From Sorangiineae bacterium NIC37A_2 (GTDB lineage Bacteria; Myxococcota_A; Polyangia; Polyangiales; Polyangiaceae): a DNA stretch of 33,083 nt. The translations under genes were made by a program, and so were the position numbers. Positions 16,176-24,846 of this stretch are shown here, piece by piece. Below the pieces are notes generated by a model that was given only the letters and a program-made list of their open reading frames with translations, was not told the DNA's origin and ran no database searches. Each line of letters opens with the position of its first letter. Within the stretch, counting starts at the first letter, position 1. The stretch spans positions 38,058 through 71,140 of the forward strand of contig NASX01000025.1 in assembly GCA_002085155.1 (NCBI GenBank), given 5' to 3'.

Positions 16176-16202
16176 GGGGCACGTTCTGCCCCGTTTATGG
16201 GG
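16176..16202 (+). promoter_or_regulatory. Two mutually exclusive hairpins between alkC-like and P-type ATPase genes
   Basis: GGGGCA-CGTTC-TGCCCC (16176-16192) and CCCC-GTTTAT-GGGG (16189-16202) share the CCCC segment, so only one can form at a time. The first could terminate the upstream gene (weak GTTTA tail). The second could be an anti-terminator in the ATPase leader. Function is inferred. Confidence 0.35.
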
Positions 16203-16260
16203 AGGTGCCCTGTGCTTATTGCGCCCGCTTCATTTTTGAGATGCGCTCCCAGAACCCTCG

Positions 16261-16280
16261 CTTGGGGAGGTCTCCCCAAG
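16261..16280. promoter_or_regulatory. 20-bp dyad just upstream of the P-type ATPase start
   Basis: CTTGGGGAGGTCTCCCCAAG has perfect 9-bp arms around a GT centre and ends 11 nt before the ATG at 16292. With a 2-nt centre it suits a dimeric DNA-binding regulator (for example a metal sensor) better than an RNA hairpin. The left arm also holds the only Shine-Dalgarno-like GGGGAGG in the leader. Confidence 0.5.
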
Positions 16281-16291
16281 TGCCCGAATCC

Positions 16292-19000
16292 ATGTCGACG
16301 ACACAAACTCCTTGGCACTCCCTCAGCGCCGAAAAGACCCTCGACACCGTCCAGTCGTCGGCGAGCGGTCTCTCCTCTTCTGAGGCCGAAAAGCGCCTGG
16401 AGCGAGACGGGCCAAACGCCCTCTCCGAAGGACGCGGCGTCTCCTGGGTTCGAAAGCTCCTCGAACAGTTCATTGAACCGCTCGTCGTCGTGCTGCTCGG
16501 CGCGGCTGGACTCTCGGTCTTCTTGGGAGATTACGTCGACGCCGGCGTCATTTTCGCGGTGGTCCTTTTGAACGGCCTCATCGGCTTCTTCCAGGAGTAC
16601 CGCGCCGAACAATCCATCGCTGCCTTGTCGAAGGCGATCCTGACAGAGGCGACGGTCCTTCGGGACGACCAGCTCCAGCGCATCCCGAGCGAACGGCTCG
16701 TCGTGGGAGATATCGTCGCTCTGCAGTCGGGAGACACGGTGCCTGCCGATCTCAGGCTGCTCGAGGTCCGCGATCTGAAGGTCGAAGAAGCAGGCCTCAC
16801 CGGAGAGTCGGTGCCGTCGGCGAAGAACGAAGCAGTTCTGCCCGCGGACACGGGCATCGGCGATCGGGAGAACATGGCTTTTGCAGGCTCTTCCGTGACC
16901 TACGGGGTGGCCCGAGGCGTCGTCGTCGCGGTCGGTGACACGACGGAGATGGGCAGGATCGCCGACCTCATGGCCTCAACCAAGGCCCTCGAGACCCCCC
17001 TCACCCGCCGCATCGCGCAGCTCTCTCGCCTCCTGGTCTGGGTCATCCTCGGGCTCGCGGGAGCGCTCCTCATCGTTCAATGGCTGCGAGGCATCTCGCC
17101 CGTCGAGACCTTCAACACGGCGATCGCTCTCGCCGTTGGGGCCATTCCGGAAGGACTTCCCGCCGCGGTCACGATCGTGCTCGCGGTCGGCGTCTCTTCC
17201 ATGGCGAAGCGGGGCGCGCTCATCCGAAGGCTGCCCGCGGTCGAAACCCTCGGGAGCACGACGGTCATCTGCTCCGACAAGACGGGCACTTTGACCGAGA
17301 ACCAGATGACCGTCACGACCATCACCGCAGGCGGTGAGACGTTCCATCTCACAGGTGTTGGTTTTTCGGCGAAAGGTGAGCTCCTCCGCGAAGATCAGAG
17401 CAAGGTCACCCCGGACGTCTCGGCAGCGCTCTTCGAGGCGCTCACCTGCGGCGCCCTCTGTAACGACACACGTCTCGTCGAAACTGACGAAGGCCACAAG
17501 GTCGAAGGAGATCCGACGGAGGCCGCGCTCACAGTGGCCGCCGGAAAAGCCGGCCTCGGCGCCCAAAAACTCGCGGACCGGCCCCGCCGGGACGCGCTGC
17601 CCTTCGAGTCCGCTCACATGTACATGGGCTCGCTCCATCAGACTCCTGGGGACGCCGTCCTCTATGTGAAAGGTTCGACGGACACCCTGCTCGGCCGATG
17701 TGTCGACCGTCTCTCCGCCGGCGGCGCTTCCGAGCCCTTGGACGTGGCCGCGGTGCAGCGCGACGTTCATGACATGGCGAGCCGAGGGCTACGTGTCCTC
17801 GCGATGGCGCGGCGCACGATGCCGGCGGATAGGACGACCCTCAGCCACGACGACGTGCGCGATCTGACCTTCCTCGGCCTCGTGGGCATGATCGATCCGC
17901 CCCGCGAAGAGGCGAAGCGCGCAGTCCTTGCCTGTCTCCAAGCAGGCATCATGGTCAAGATGATCACCGGCGACCATGCCATCACGGCCGCCGCCATCGC
18001 CATGGAACTCGGGCTTGAAGGTGAGCGCACCGAAGACGGTCGCCTCCGCGCCCTCACCGGCGCTGAGCTCGCGACGCGGAGCGAAGAAGAACTCGCCGAA
18101 GTCGCCAATAGCGCCTCGGTGTTCGCGCGCGTCGCTCCGGAACAGAAGCTCTCCTTGGTCCGCGCGCTTCAGTCCCGGGGCCACGTCGTCGCCATGACCG
18201 GTGACGGCGTGAACGACGCGCCCGCTCTCAAACAGGCGGACATCGGCGTCGCCATGGGCAAAAACGGAACCGATGTCGCGCGCTCCGCCTCCTCGATGAT
18301 CCTGACCGACGATAACTTCGCGACCATTGCCGCGGCAGTCGAAGAAGGCCGCGGCATCTACGACAATCTCGTGAAGTTCATCGCCTGGACCTTGCCGACG
18401 AACGGCGGCGAGGGGCTTGTGCTCCTCGCCGCGGTGGTGTTCGGGACGACATTGCCGGTGCTCCCGGTGCAGCTGCTCTGGGTCAACCTCGCCACAGCAC
18501 TACTCGGAACGGCCTTGATCTTCGAGCCGCGCGAACCTGGGCTCATGCAGCGCGCGCCCCGGCCCGCCCACGCGCCCATCTTGGACGGCGCGCTCGCCGT
18601 CCGCACAGCGCTCGTCTCCCTCGCGGTCGGAGGCGCAGCTTTTGGCTGCTTTTGGTGGGCCAAGTCCACAGGTGCTTCGGTGGAGGCGAGCCGCACCATC
18701 GCCTTGAACACGATCGTGGTGGTCGAAGTCGGCTACCTCTTCGCTTGCCGCAGTTTGACCTTCACTTCGAACACGATCGGCTTCTTCACGAACAAGAGCG
18801 TGTGGCTCGGAGCCATCGCCATGTTCCTGCTCCAGCTCGGCATGACCTACATCCCGCTCATGAACAGCCTCTTCCACACCGCTCCGATCGAGCCCTGGTG
18901 GTGGGCCACCATGACGGCCATCGGCTTCGCCGTCTTCCTTTTGGCAGAGCTCAAGAAGGCGCTGCTCAAGCCCGAGCCTGTGACCATCAAGACGCGCTGA
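16292..19000 (+). CDS. P2-type cation-transporting ATPase (CtpF/PacL-like)
   Basis: A 902-aa pump from the ATG at 16292. The actuator motif is TGES (170-173), the phosphorylated Asp329 lies in DKTGTLTENQMTV, the hinge is TGDGVNDAPAL (636 on), and helix 4 carries AIPEGLPAAVT. The N-terminal LDTVQSSASGLSSSEAEKRL is the cation-ATPase N domain. By alignment to SERCA in my head, the helix 4 Glu (309) and helix 5 Asn/Glu (768/771, in TNGGE) are kept, while helix 6 reads VNLATALLG, so the Ca2+ ligand Asp800 is replaced by Ala. This resembles the mycobacterial CtpF/cyanobacterial subgroup, and the ion (Ca2+, Na+ or Mn2+) is open. The earlier start at 16205 is rejected because the extra residues look non-native and cross the dyad. 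It is convergent with another P-type ATPase, 35 nt away. Confidence 0.9.
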   Translation: MSTTQTPWHSLSAEKTLDTVQSSASGLSSSEAEKRLERDGPNALSEGRGVSWVRKLLEQFIEPLVVVLLGAAGLSVFLGDYVDAGVIFAVVLLNGLIGFFQEYRAEQSIAALSKAILTEATVLRDDQLQRIPSERLVVGDIVALQSGDTVPADLRLLEVRDLKVEEAGLTGESVPSAKNEAVLPADTGIGDRENMAFAGSSVTYGVARGVVVAVGDTTEMGRIADLMASTKALETPLTRRIAQLSRLLVWVILGLAGALLIVQWLRGISPVETFNTAIALAVGAIPEGLPAAVTIVLAVGVSSMAKRGALIRRLPAVETLGSTTVICSDKTGTLTENQMTVTTITAGGETFHLTGVGFSAKGELLREDQSKVTPDVSAALFEALTCGALCNDTRLVETDEGHKVEGDPTEAALTVAAGKAGLGAQKLADRPRRDALPFESAHMYMGSLHQTPGDAVLYVKGSTDTLLGRCVDRLSAGGASEPLDVAAVQRDVHDMASRGLRVLAMARRTMPADRTTLSHDDVRDLTFLGLVGMIDPPREEAKRAVLACLQAGIMVKMITGDHAITAAAIAMELGLEGERTEDGRLRALTGAELATRSEEELAEVANSASVFARVAPEQKLSLVRALQSRGHVVAMTGDGVNDAPALKQADIGVAMGKNGTDVARSASSMILTDDNFATIAAAVEEGRGIYDNLVKFIAWTLPTNGGEGLVLLAAVVFGTTLPVLPVQLLWVNLATALLGTALIFEPREPGLMQRAPRPAHAPILDGALAVRTALVSLAVGGAAFGCFWWAKSTGASVEASRTIALNTIVVVEVGYLFACRSLTFTSNTIGFFTNKSVWLGAIAMFLLQLGMTYIPLMNSLFHTAPIEPWWWATMTAIGFAVFLLAELKKALLKPEPVTIKTR

Positions 19001-19035
19001 TCCACCGACCTCTGAGCCCGCGCGCCACGCTCGGG

Positions 19036-21612
19036 TCAGCCTGCTCTGCTGTGCGCGCGTCCGCGTCGAACGGCCTTGATTAGCTCGAACCAGCCGACGC
19101 TCAAAAAGGCGGCCAGGGTCGCCGCGAGGAAATCTCCGAACGCCAAGGGAGCGAAGTGAAACAGGCTTCGGGCCGCCGGCACGAGGAGCACGATCCCGAG
19201 CAGAGTCAGACTCGCGATCATGACCCAGCGCAGCGCCGGGTTCCGTGCCTTGAGACTCGACCAGGCCGAGCTCGTCCAAGAACGGTTGATGAAGATGAGC
19301 GCGAGCGATCCGAGCACCAAGGTCGCAAACGAGAGGCCCCGCGCCGCATCCACCGGATACCGCTCGAGCGCGAGCCAGAGGACGAGAAGGCTCGCAGCCA
19401 AGACACCGACCCCCTGAAGCACCGAAATCGCAACGGTGTCCCAGCCGAAGAGATGTTCATCGCGACGCCGGGGTGGACGCCTCATTACGTCCCCCTCTTC
19501 GGGCTCCGCCTCAAACACGAGGGAGCAGGTCGGATCGATGATGAGCTCGAGGAACACGATGTGGGCCGGGAAAAGGAGCAGAGGCCAGCTCGGAATGAAC
19601 ACAGGCAGCATCGAGAGGCCAATGATCGGCACGTGCACGGCCAAGATGAACGCGATGGCCTTCTTGATGTTGTCGTAAATGCGACGACCGAGCCGAATCG
19701 CGTGAGCGATCGACGCGAAGTCGTCGGTCAGAAGGACGAGGGAGGCCGCTTCCCGAGCGACATCGGTACCCCGCTGGCCCATGGCGATACCGATGTGGGC
19801 GCTCTTGAGCGCCGGGGCATCGTTCACTCCGTCGCCCGTCATCGCGACAATCTCTCCAGCAGCCTTGAGAGCGTTCACGATGCGCAGCTTCTGTTCCGGA
19901 ACAACCCGAGCGAAGACCCGCACCGAGCGCACCTCTCGAACGAACGCCTCATCGCTCATGCGATCGATCTCTGCGCCCGTCATGATCCGTTCGATGGGCC
20001 CGATGCCCGCGCGCTCCGCGACGGTGCGCGCCGTTTTGGGGTAGTCGCCGGTGATCATGACGACCCGAAGGCCCGCGGCGGCGCACTCCTGGACCGCATC
20101 GCGTACGCCCTCACGCAACGGATCTTCGAGCGCCAAGAGCCCGAGGAACTCGAGAGGAAGGTCTCGCTGGCTCTCGCCGAGCGCATCCGGACGCGTCCGC
20201 CCCCGGGCCACACCGAGCACCCGCAGCCCCCTCTCCGCAAGCTCTTCCGTAGCGTGAATCAGCTCTTGTCTTTTGGCGCCCGCGACGCCACAGAGCTCTA
20301 AGATCGCCTCGGGAGCGCCCTTCGTCGCGATGAAGAGCTCATCACTCACCGTGGTCTGATAGACCTGGGTCACGGCGAGCAGCTCGCGAGTGAGCGGGTA
20401 CTCTCGATAAAGGGGCCACTCGAGCTTTCCTGTCGGAGCGAGAGCCGGGAGCGCCGCCAACTGGATCGCCTTCTCCATCGGATCGAAAGGCTCGCGGCGG
20501 CTCGCGAAGAAGGCCGACTCGAGGACAATCTGGGCCTCTTCGCTGAGCGCGTCTCCCTCCCCGAGCGACGTGACGACTCCGCCCGTGACCACCTTCCTGA
20601 CGGTCATCCGGTTCTCCGTCAGGGTCCCCGTTTTATCGACGCAGAGCACATTCGCTGCCCCCAGCGTCTCGATCGCAGCCGTACGCCGCGTGAGCACCTG
20701 GCTCTTCGAGATGCGATAGGCGCCGAAGGCGAGAAAAACGGTCAGAACAACGGGAAACTCCTCCGGCAGGATGGCCATGGCGAGCGCGATGCCCCCGAGC
20801 AGCCCTTGCTTCCATTCATGAGCGCCCCCGCCGCGGGTGAGCGCGTAGGTGACTACGACAAGAGCACAAGCGACAGCACCCGCGATCGCAAAGATCCGCA
20901 CCAGGCGACGGGTCTCTTTTTGGAGCTGGGTCGCTTCGGGCTTCACCTGCCGCAGCACGTCGCCGATATTGCCGAGGGCTGAGCGAGTCCCGACGGCGAC
21001 CACCTCCGCAATCCCCTGGCCCCCGGTCACGAGCGTTCCGGAGAAGACCGACGAGAGGTCATCGCCCCCTGGCTTTTCGAGGTCCTTTCGTGTCGCGCTC
21101 GCCTGTTTGCGCACGGGAACCGACTCTCCCGTCAGCAGCGATTCGTCGACGACGAGATGTTCACTCCGGCGCATCACGCCGTCCGCTGGCACACGGTCTC
21201 CTTCGGACAAGACCACAAGATCGCCGCGCACCACCTCGGTTCCCGCGATGCGCCGCGCCTCCCCCTCTCGAATGACAAGGGCCTGAGGGCCAGAAAGTTC
21301 TCGGAGCGCCTCAATGGCTCGCTCGGTGCGACGCTCTTGGAAGATCGTGATGGCCATGATGACCAAGACGAAAAAGAGCAGCATCAAGGCGTCCCGGGTT
21401 TCGCCCATCATCAGGTAGAGAGAACCTGCCGCGAGCAGCATCAAGAACATCGGCTCCCGCAGCACCTCGAGGACAATCGCAAACCATCCGCGAGGCTCGT
21501 CCATCGCAAGCGCGTTCGGGCCGTCCGTGCGGAGCCGAAGCTCAGCTTCGCTCTCGGAGAGTCCCGAAAGGTCCGCGCCCACCGAGACGTGCTTATCAGC
21601 GGTCGGGTTCAT
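19036..21612 (-). CDS. P2-type cation-transporting ATPase, PEEFPV subgroup
   Basis: An 858-aa pump if started at the ATG at 21612, MNPTADKHVSVGADLSGLSE. A longer frame reaches a TTG at 21804, but that would overlap the divergent ldhA start and adds a Glu/Ala-rich leader without family character. Motifs: LLTGES in the actuator, Asp326 in DKTGTLTENRMTV, and MTGDGVNDAPALKSAHIGIAMG. Helix 4 reads ILPEEFPVVLTVFLAFG in place of PEGLP, and helix 6 FLELIIDPTCSLVFEAEPEE places acidic residues at the positions of SERCA Asn796 and Asp800. The subgroup is widespread in bacteria with uncertain ion. It sits in the inner membrane. The different ion-site residues relative to the neighbour at 16292-19000 suggest that the two pumps handle different cations. 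Confidence 0.88.
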   Translation of the reverse strand: MNPTADKHVSVGADLSGLSESEAELRLRTDGPNALAMDEPRGWFAIVLEVLREPMFLMLLAAGSLYLMMGETRDALMLLFFVLVIMAITIFQERRTERAIEALRELSGPQALVIREGEARRIAGTEVVRGDLVVLSEGDRVPADGVMRRSEHLVVDESLLTGESVPVRKQASATRKDLEKPGGDDLSSVFSGTLVTGGQGIAEVVAVGTRSALGNIGDVLRQVKPEATQLQKETRRLVRIFAIAGAVACALVVVTYALTRGGGAHEWKQGLLGGIALAMAILPEEFPVVLTVFLAFGAYRISKSQVLTRRTAAIETLGAANVLCVDKTGTLTENRMTVRKVVTGGVVTSLGEGDALSEEAQIVLESAFFASRREPFDPMEKAIQLAALPALAPTGKLEWPLYREYPLTRELLAVTQVYQTTVSDELFIATKGAPEAILELCGVAGAKRQELIHATEELAERGLRVLGVARGRTRPDALGESQRDLPLEFLGLLALEDPLREGVRDAVQECAAAGLRVVMITGDYPKTARTVAERAGIGPIERIMTGAEIDRMSDEAFVREVRSVRVFARVVPEQKLRIVNALKAAGEIVAMTGDGVNDAPALKSAHIGIAMGQRGTDVAREAASLVLLTDDFASIAHAIRLGRRIYDNIKKAIAFILAVHVPIIGLSMLPVFIPSWPLLLFPAHIVFLELIIDPTCSLVFEAEPEEGDVMRRPPRRRDEHLFGWDTVAISVLQGVGVLAASLLVLWLALERYPVDAARGLSFATLVLGSLALIFINRSWTSSAWSSLKARNPALRWVMIASLTLLGIVLLVPAARSLFHFAPLAFGDFLAATLAAFLSVGWFELIKAVRRGRAHSRAG

Positions 21613-21778
21613 CTTGATGTCACTCACCGGAAACGAATTCCCACTTCTAGCATCTATCGTCCCCGCTTTCGCTTCCGAACCCTCGACTTCGCCCGCTTGC
21701 GCTTCACTCTGCCTCTGAACATACTCCGCCGGTGTCACAGGGCGCCATCGGCGCTCGAATCGGAGAGGAGCATCGCGC

Positions 21779-22792
21779 GTGAAGATCGCTGTTTTCAGCA
21801 CCAAACCTTACGATCGCCACGCGCTCGAACAGGCCAACCGCGAGCACGGCCACGAGCTCACCTTCTTCGAGTCCCGCTTGACCCCGGCCACCGCTGCGCT
21901 CGCTCGGGGGTTCGACGCGATCTGTCCCTTCGTGAACGATGACCTCTCCGAGCCCGTCATCGACCTGCTCGCCGACGCGGGAGTGCGCCTTTTGACCCTG
22001 CGCTCCGCCGGCTATAACCATGTCGATCTGCGCGCGGCGGCCCGCCGCGGGCTCACCGTCGCGCACGTCCCCGCCTATTCGCCGCACGCGGTGGCCGAGC
22101 ACGCGATGGGCATGATCTTGACCCTGAATCGCAAGTTCCATCGCGCCTACGCGCGGGTGCGCGAGGGGAACTTCGCGCTCGAAGGGCTGCTCGGCTTCGA
22201 CATCTACCGAAAGACGATGGGCGTCGTCGGCACTGGCCAAATCGGAGCCGCTTTCTGTCAGATCGCGCTCGGTTTCGGCTGCCGTGTGCTCGCCTACGAT
22301 CTTTATCCGAACTCCGCGCTCCAGGCGGCGGGCGTCGAGTACGCAGATCTCAACGCCGTCCTCTCTCGCACCGACATCATCGCCCTCCACGTCCCCCTCA
22401 CGCCCCAAACAAGGCACATGATCGACGCCGAGAGCATCGCGCGCATGAAGCCCGGCGTGATGCTCATCAACACGAGCCGCGGAGCCCTCGTGGATACACC
22501 TGCGGTCATCGCAGGGCTAAAAAGCGGCCAAATCGGGGCCCTTGGTCTCGACGTTTACGAAGAAGAAGCGGACCTCTTCTTCGAAGATCTCTCGAGCACC
22601 GTCATCCAGGACGACGTCTTTGCGCGCCTCCTGACCTTCCCCAACGTGCTCGTCACCGGTCATCAAGGCTTCTTCACCAAAGAAGCTCTCGAGCGCATCG
22701 CAGGCACGACGCTCACGAACGCCACGGCCTACCTGACGGGGAGCGACCAGATCCAGAAAGTCCCCCTCGAACGAATCCAGTTCGAAGAGTGA
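21779..22792 (+). CDS. ldhA: D-lactate dehydrogenase, fermentative LdhA type
   Basis: A 337-aa NAD-dependent 2-hydroxyacid dehydrogenase beginning at a GTG (21779) with a good CGGAGAGGAG ribosome site 8 nt upstream. The N-terminus [20 protein letters not shown] parallels E. coli LdhA. The NAD fold has GTGQIG (151-156), and the catalytic residues are Arg234 (in NTSRGALVD), Glu263 (in DVYEEE) and His295 (in GHQGFFT). [20 protein letters not shown] is diagnostic of the LdhA branch rather than formate or glycerate dehydrogenases. It reduces pyruvate to D-lactate in the cytoplasm, recycling NADH when respiration is limited. Its stop (TGA at 22790) lies within the following gene's possible GTG start, so ldhA heads a three-gene coupled unit. 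Confidence 0.93.
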   Translation: MKIAVFSTKPYDRHALEQANREHGHELTFFESRLTPATAALARGFDAICPFVNDDLSEPVIDLLADAGVRLLTLRSAGYNHVDLRAAARRGLTVAHVPAYSPHAVAEHAMGMILTLNRKFHRAYARVREGNFALEGLLGFDIYRKTMGVVGTGQIGAAFCQIALGFGCRVLAYDLYPNSALQAAGVEYADLNAVLSRTDIIALHVPLTPQTRHMIDAESIARMKPGVMLINTSRGALVDTPAVIAGLKSGQIGALGLDVYEEEADLFFEDLSSTVIQDDVFARLLTFPNVLVTGHQGFFTKEALERIAGTTLTNATAYLTGSDQIQKVPLERIQFEE

Positions 22793-22839
22793 GCTTGTGG
22801 CGCTTTCGCAAGGAACCTGACAAGATTTCACTTCTTGTC

Positions 22840-23448
22840 ATGCCAGAGGCTCAGAATCACGAAAATGGTCGCTGCCGCATTGTTCTCACCGGCGGCCCTG
22901 GAGGCGGCAAGACGACAGCCGCCGATCTCTTCCGCCGCGAAATTGGAGAAAAGGTCGTCGTAGTTCCCGAAGCGGCCACCCTTCTCTTTTCTGGAGGCTT
23001 CCCTCGCTCGGACGAGATCCACGCGCGTCGCTCGGCGCAGCGCGCGATCTTTCATGTTCAGAAGAACCTCGAAGACGTCCAGTCCGCCCTCTACCCCGAC
23101 CGAGTCCTGCTCTGTGATCGCGGAACGGTCGACGGTGCCGCCTATTGGCCCGACGCGGAAACTTCCTTTTACGACGCGGTCCAGAGCACCGAAGAGGCCG
23201 AGCTTGCTCGCTACGACGCTGTGATCTTTTTCGAAAGCGCGGCCGTCGGAGGGATCTCCATCGAAGGCGGGAACCCGACGCGCATCGAATCCAACGCAAA
23301 AGCCCTCGAGCTCGATCGACGGCTGCGCAAGATTTGGTCTCGCCACCCGCGCTTCGCCGTCGTTCCGCACAATCCCTCCTTCGTGAAGAAGATCATGTTC
23401 GGCCTGGCGACGCTCGAGAGCATCGTCTCACAGATCAGGAGCTCTTGA
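22840..23448 (+). CDS. P-loop ATPase, AAA_28-like
   Basis: A product of about 202 aa from the ATG at 22840; an alternative GTG at 22789 overlaps the ldhA stop (GTGA) and would add 17 residues with atypical codons. The P-loop GGPGGGKT (18-25) is near the N-terminus, followed by VVVPEAATLLFSGGFPR, the Walker-B-like RVLLCDRGTVDGAAYWP, DAVIFFESAA and a lid region with RIESNAKALELDRRLRKIW. This matches the AAA_28/NadR-like nucleotide kinase group, related to eukaryotic Ttd14. The real substrate is unknown: it may phosphorylate a small molecule or act as an NTP switch. Its stop overlaps the next gene's start by one base (TGATG), and AGGAG for that gene lies inside its 3' end, so expression is coupled to ldhA and the beta-CASP gene. 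Confidence 0.8.
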   Translation: MPEAQNHENGRCRIVLTGGPGGGKTTAADLFRREIGEKVVVVPEAATLLFSGGFPRSDEIHARRSAQRAIFHVQKNLEDVQSALYPDRVLLCDRGTVDGAAYWPDAETSFYDAVQSTEEAELARYDAVIFFESAAVGGISIEGGNPTRIESNAKALELDRRLRKIWSRHPRFAVVPHNPSFVKKIMFGLATLESIVSQIRSS

Positions 23449-24839
23449 TGCGGCTTCGTTTCCTCGGTGCGGCGGAAGAAGTCACCGGCTCCCTCCTCCT
23501 CGTCGAGGTCGAGAGCGGCAGCATCATCGTCGATTGCGGCATGTTCCAAGGCCGCCGCCAAGAGTCCCGACTGCGCAACGCAAAGCTCCCCCGCGCCGCG
23601 ATCGAGGCTGATGCTGCGATCCTCACCCACAGCCACATCGACCACTCCGGCAGCATGCCGACGCTGGTCAAATCCGGCTTTCAGGGGTCTATCTACACGA
23701 CGCTGGCGACAGCGAACCTCTGTTCGTACATGCTGCGCGACTCCGCGCGCATCCAAGCGGCCGACGCCGCTTACCTGAACCGAAAGTACGGCCGCGATCC
23801 CGATTGGGTACCGATCACCCCGACCTACGATGAAGTCGACGTCCTCCACGCGCTCGATCGCTTCGTCGCTCTCTCCTACCGCCGCCCCTTCGAGCCTCTG
23901 CCCGGAGTCACAGCGCAGCTCCTGAACGCCGGGCACATCCTCGGCTCGGCCCAGGTGGTGCTCGACGTGCATGAGCACGGAAAAACCAAACGCATCCTCA
24001 TCTCCGGGGACCTCGGACGCAAGGGTTTGCCTATATTGCGCGACCCCGAAACTCCTCCTCATCCTGTCGACGCCCTCGTCCTCGAGAGCACCTACGGAGA
24101 CCGCGTCCACGGCCCAGTCGAGAGCATGCAGACGGAGATCGAACGCGTCGTCCGCGCGACTGTCGCCCGCGGCGGCAAGATCATCGTGCCTGCCTTTGCC
24201 GTCGGCCGCACGCAGGAGCTCTTGTTCGTGCTCCACGGCCTCTTGCGCGCCGGGCGTATCTCCGAGCTGCCGATCTATATCGACTCCCCCCTCGCCATCA
24301 ACGTGACCGAGGTGTTTCGCATGCACCCCGAGTGTTTCGACGAAGAGACGCGAAGCTTCTTCGACGAACACGGGGATGTCTTCTCCTTCGAGGGAGTCCG
24401 CTACACGAGGACGGCCGCGGAATCGATGGAGATCAATCGCCAGGAGGGCCCCGCCATCATCATCGCTGCTTCCGGCATGGCGGAGGCGGGCCGCGTCCTT
24501 CACCACCTCCGAAACCACGTCGAAGACGAGCGCAACACCATCCTGATCGTCGGCTTCATGGCCGAGCACACGCTCGGGCGCCGCTTGGTCGAACGGCGCC
24601 AACGGGTGAAAATCTGGGGCGTCGAGCGGGAGCTCCGCGCTCAGGTCGAAGTCCTCAGCGCTTTCAGCGCCCACGCCGACCGTAACGATCTGATTGCCTA
24701 CGCGCGCGCGGCGCTGCCGAAGAAGATCTTCCTCGTCCACGGGGAACCCGATCAACAAGTTCCCCTGAAAGAGGCGCTCCAAACGCGCCGATGTCACGTC
24801 GAGATCCCAAAGCGCGGCGCGGTCGTCGAGCTGGATTAG
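23448..24839 (+). CDS. Metallo-beta-lactamase fold / beta-CASP RNase-like protein
   Basis: A 463-aa protein from the ATG at 23448 with AGGAG 6 nt upstream. The open frame extends further upstream but there reads through the previous gene in another phase. The opening MRLRFLGAAEEVTGSLLLVE and DCGMFQG are the family start, followed by the zinc motif HSHIDH (61-66), GHILGSAQ, ISGDLGR, LVLESTYGDR (motif A), PAFAVGRTQELLFVL, IIAASGMAEAGRVLHHL (beta-CASP cap), SAFSAHADRNDL (motif B) and IFLVHGEPDQ (motif C). This is the bacterial RNA-specificity-domain family related to CPSF73 and Thermus TTHA0252, usually an endo- or 5' exoribonuclease. It likely takes part in RNA turnover. It ends 7 nt before the convergent lipoprotein gene. 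Confidence 0.9.
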   Translation: MRLRFLGAAEEVTGSLLLVEVESGSIIVDCGMFQGRRQESRLRNAKLPRAAIEADAAILTHSHIDHSGSMPTLVKSGFQGSIYTTLATANLCSYMLRDSARIQAADAAYLNRKYGRDPDWVPITPTYDEVDVLHALDRFVALSYRRPFEPLPGVTAQLLNAGHILGSAQVVLDVHEHGKTKRILISGDLGRKGLPILRDPETPPHPVDALVLESTYGDRVHGPVESMQTEIERVVRATVARGGKIIVPAFAVGRTQELLFVLHGLLRAGRISELPIYIDSPLAINVTEVFRMHPECFDEETRSFFDEHGDVFSFEGVRYTRTAAESMEINRQEGPAIIIAASGMAEAGRVLHHLRNHVEDERNTILIVGFMAEHTLGRRLVERRQRVKIWGVERELRAQVEVLSAFSAHADRNDLIAYARAALPKKIFLVHGEPDQQVPLKEALQTRRCHVEIPKRGAVVELD

Positions 24840-24846
24840 CTGATCC

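Noticed and set aside
16189-16291. yybP-ykoY-type manganese riboswitch before a P-type ATPase
   Set aside because: Only a short GGGGAG match is present; the conserved loops and pairing of the riboswitch are not visible.
21613-21804. N-terminal extension of the PEEFPV ATPase
   Set aside because: It starts at a TTG inside the divergent ldhA coding region and has no ATPase-like sequence. The ATG at 21612 fits the family N-domain.
23211-24797. Long minus-strand open frame opposite the beta-CASP gene
   Set aside because: It is an antisense shadow caused by GC-biased codons. The product has no family pattern, while the plus frame has all beta-CASP motifs.
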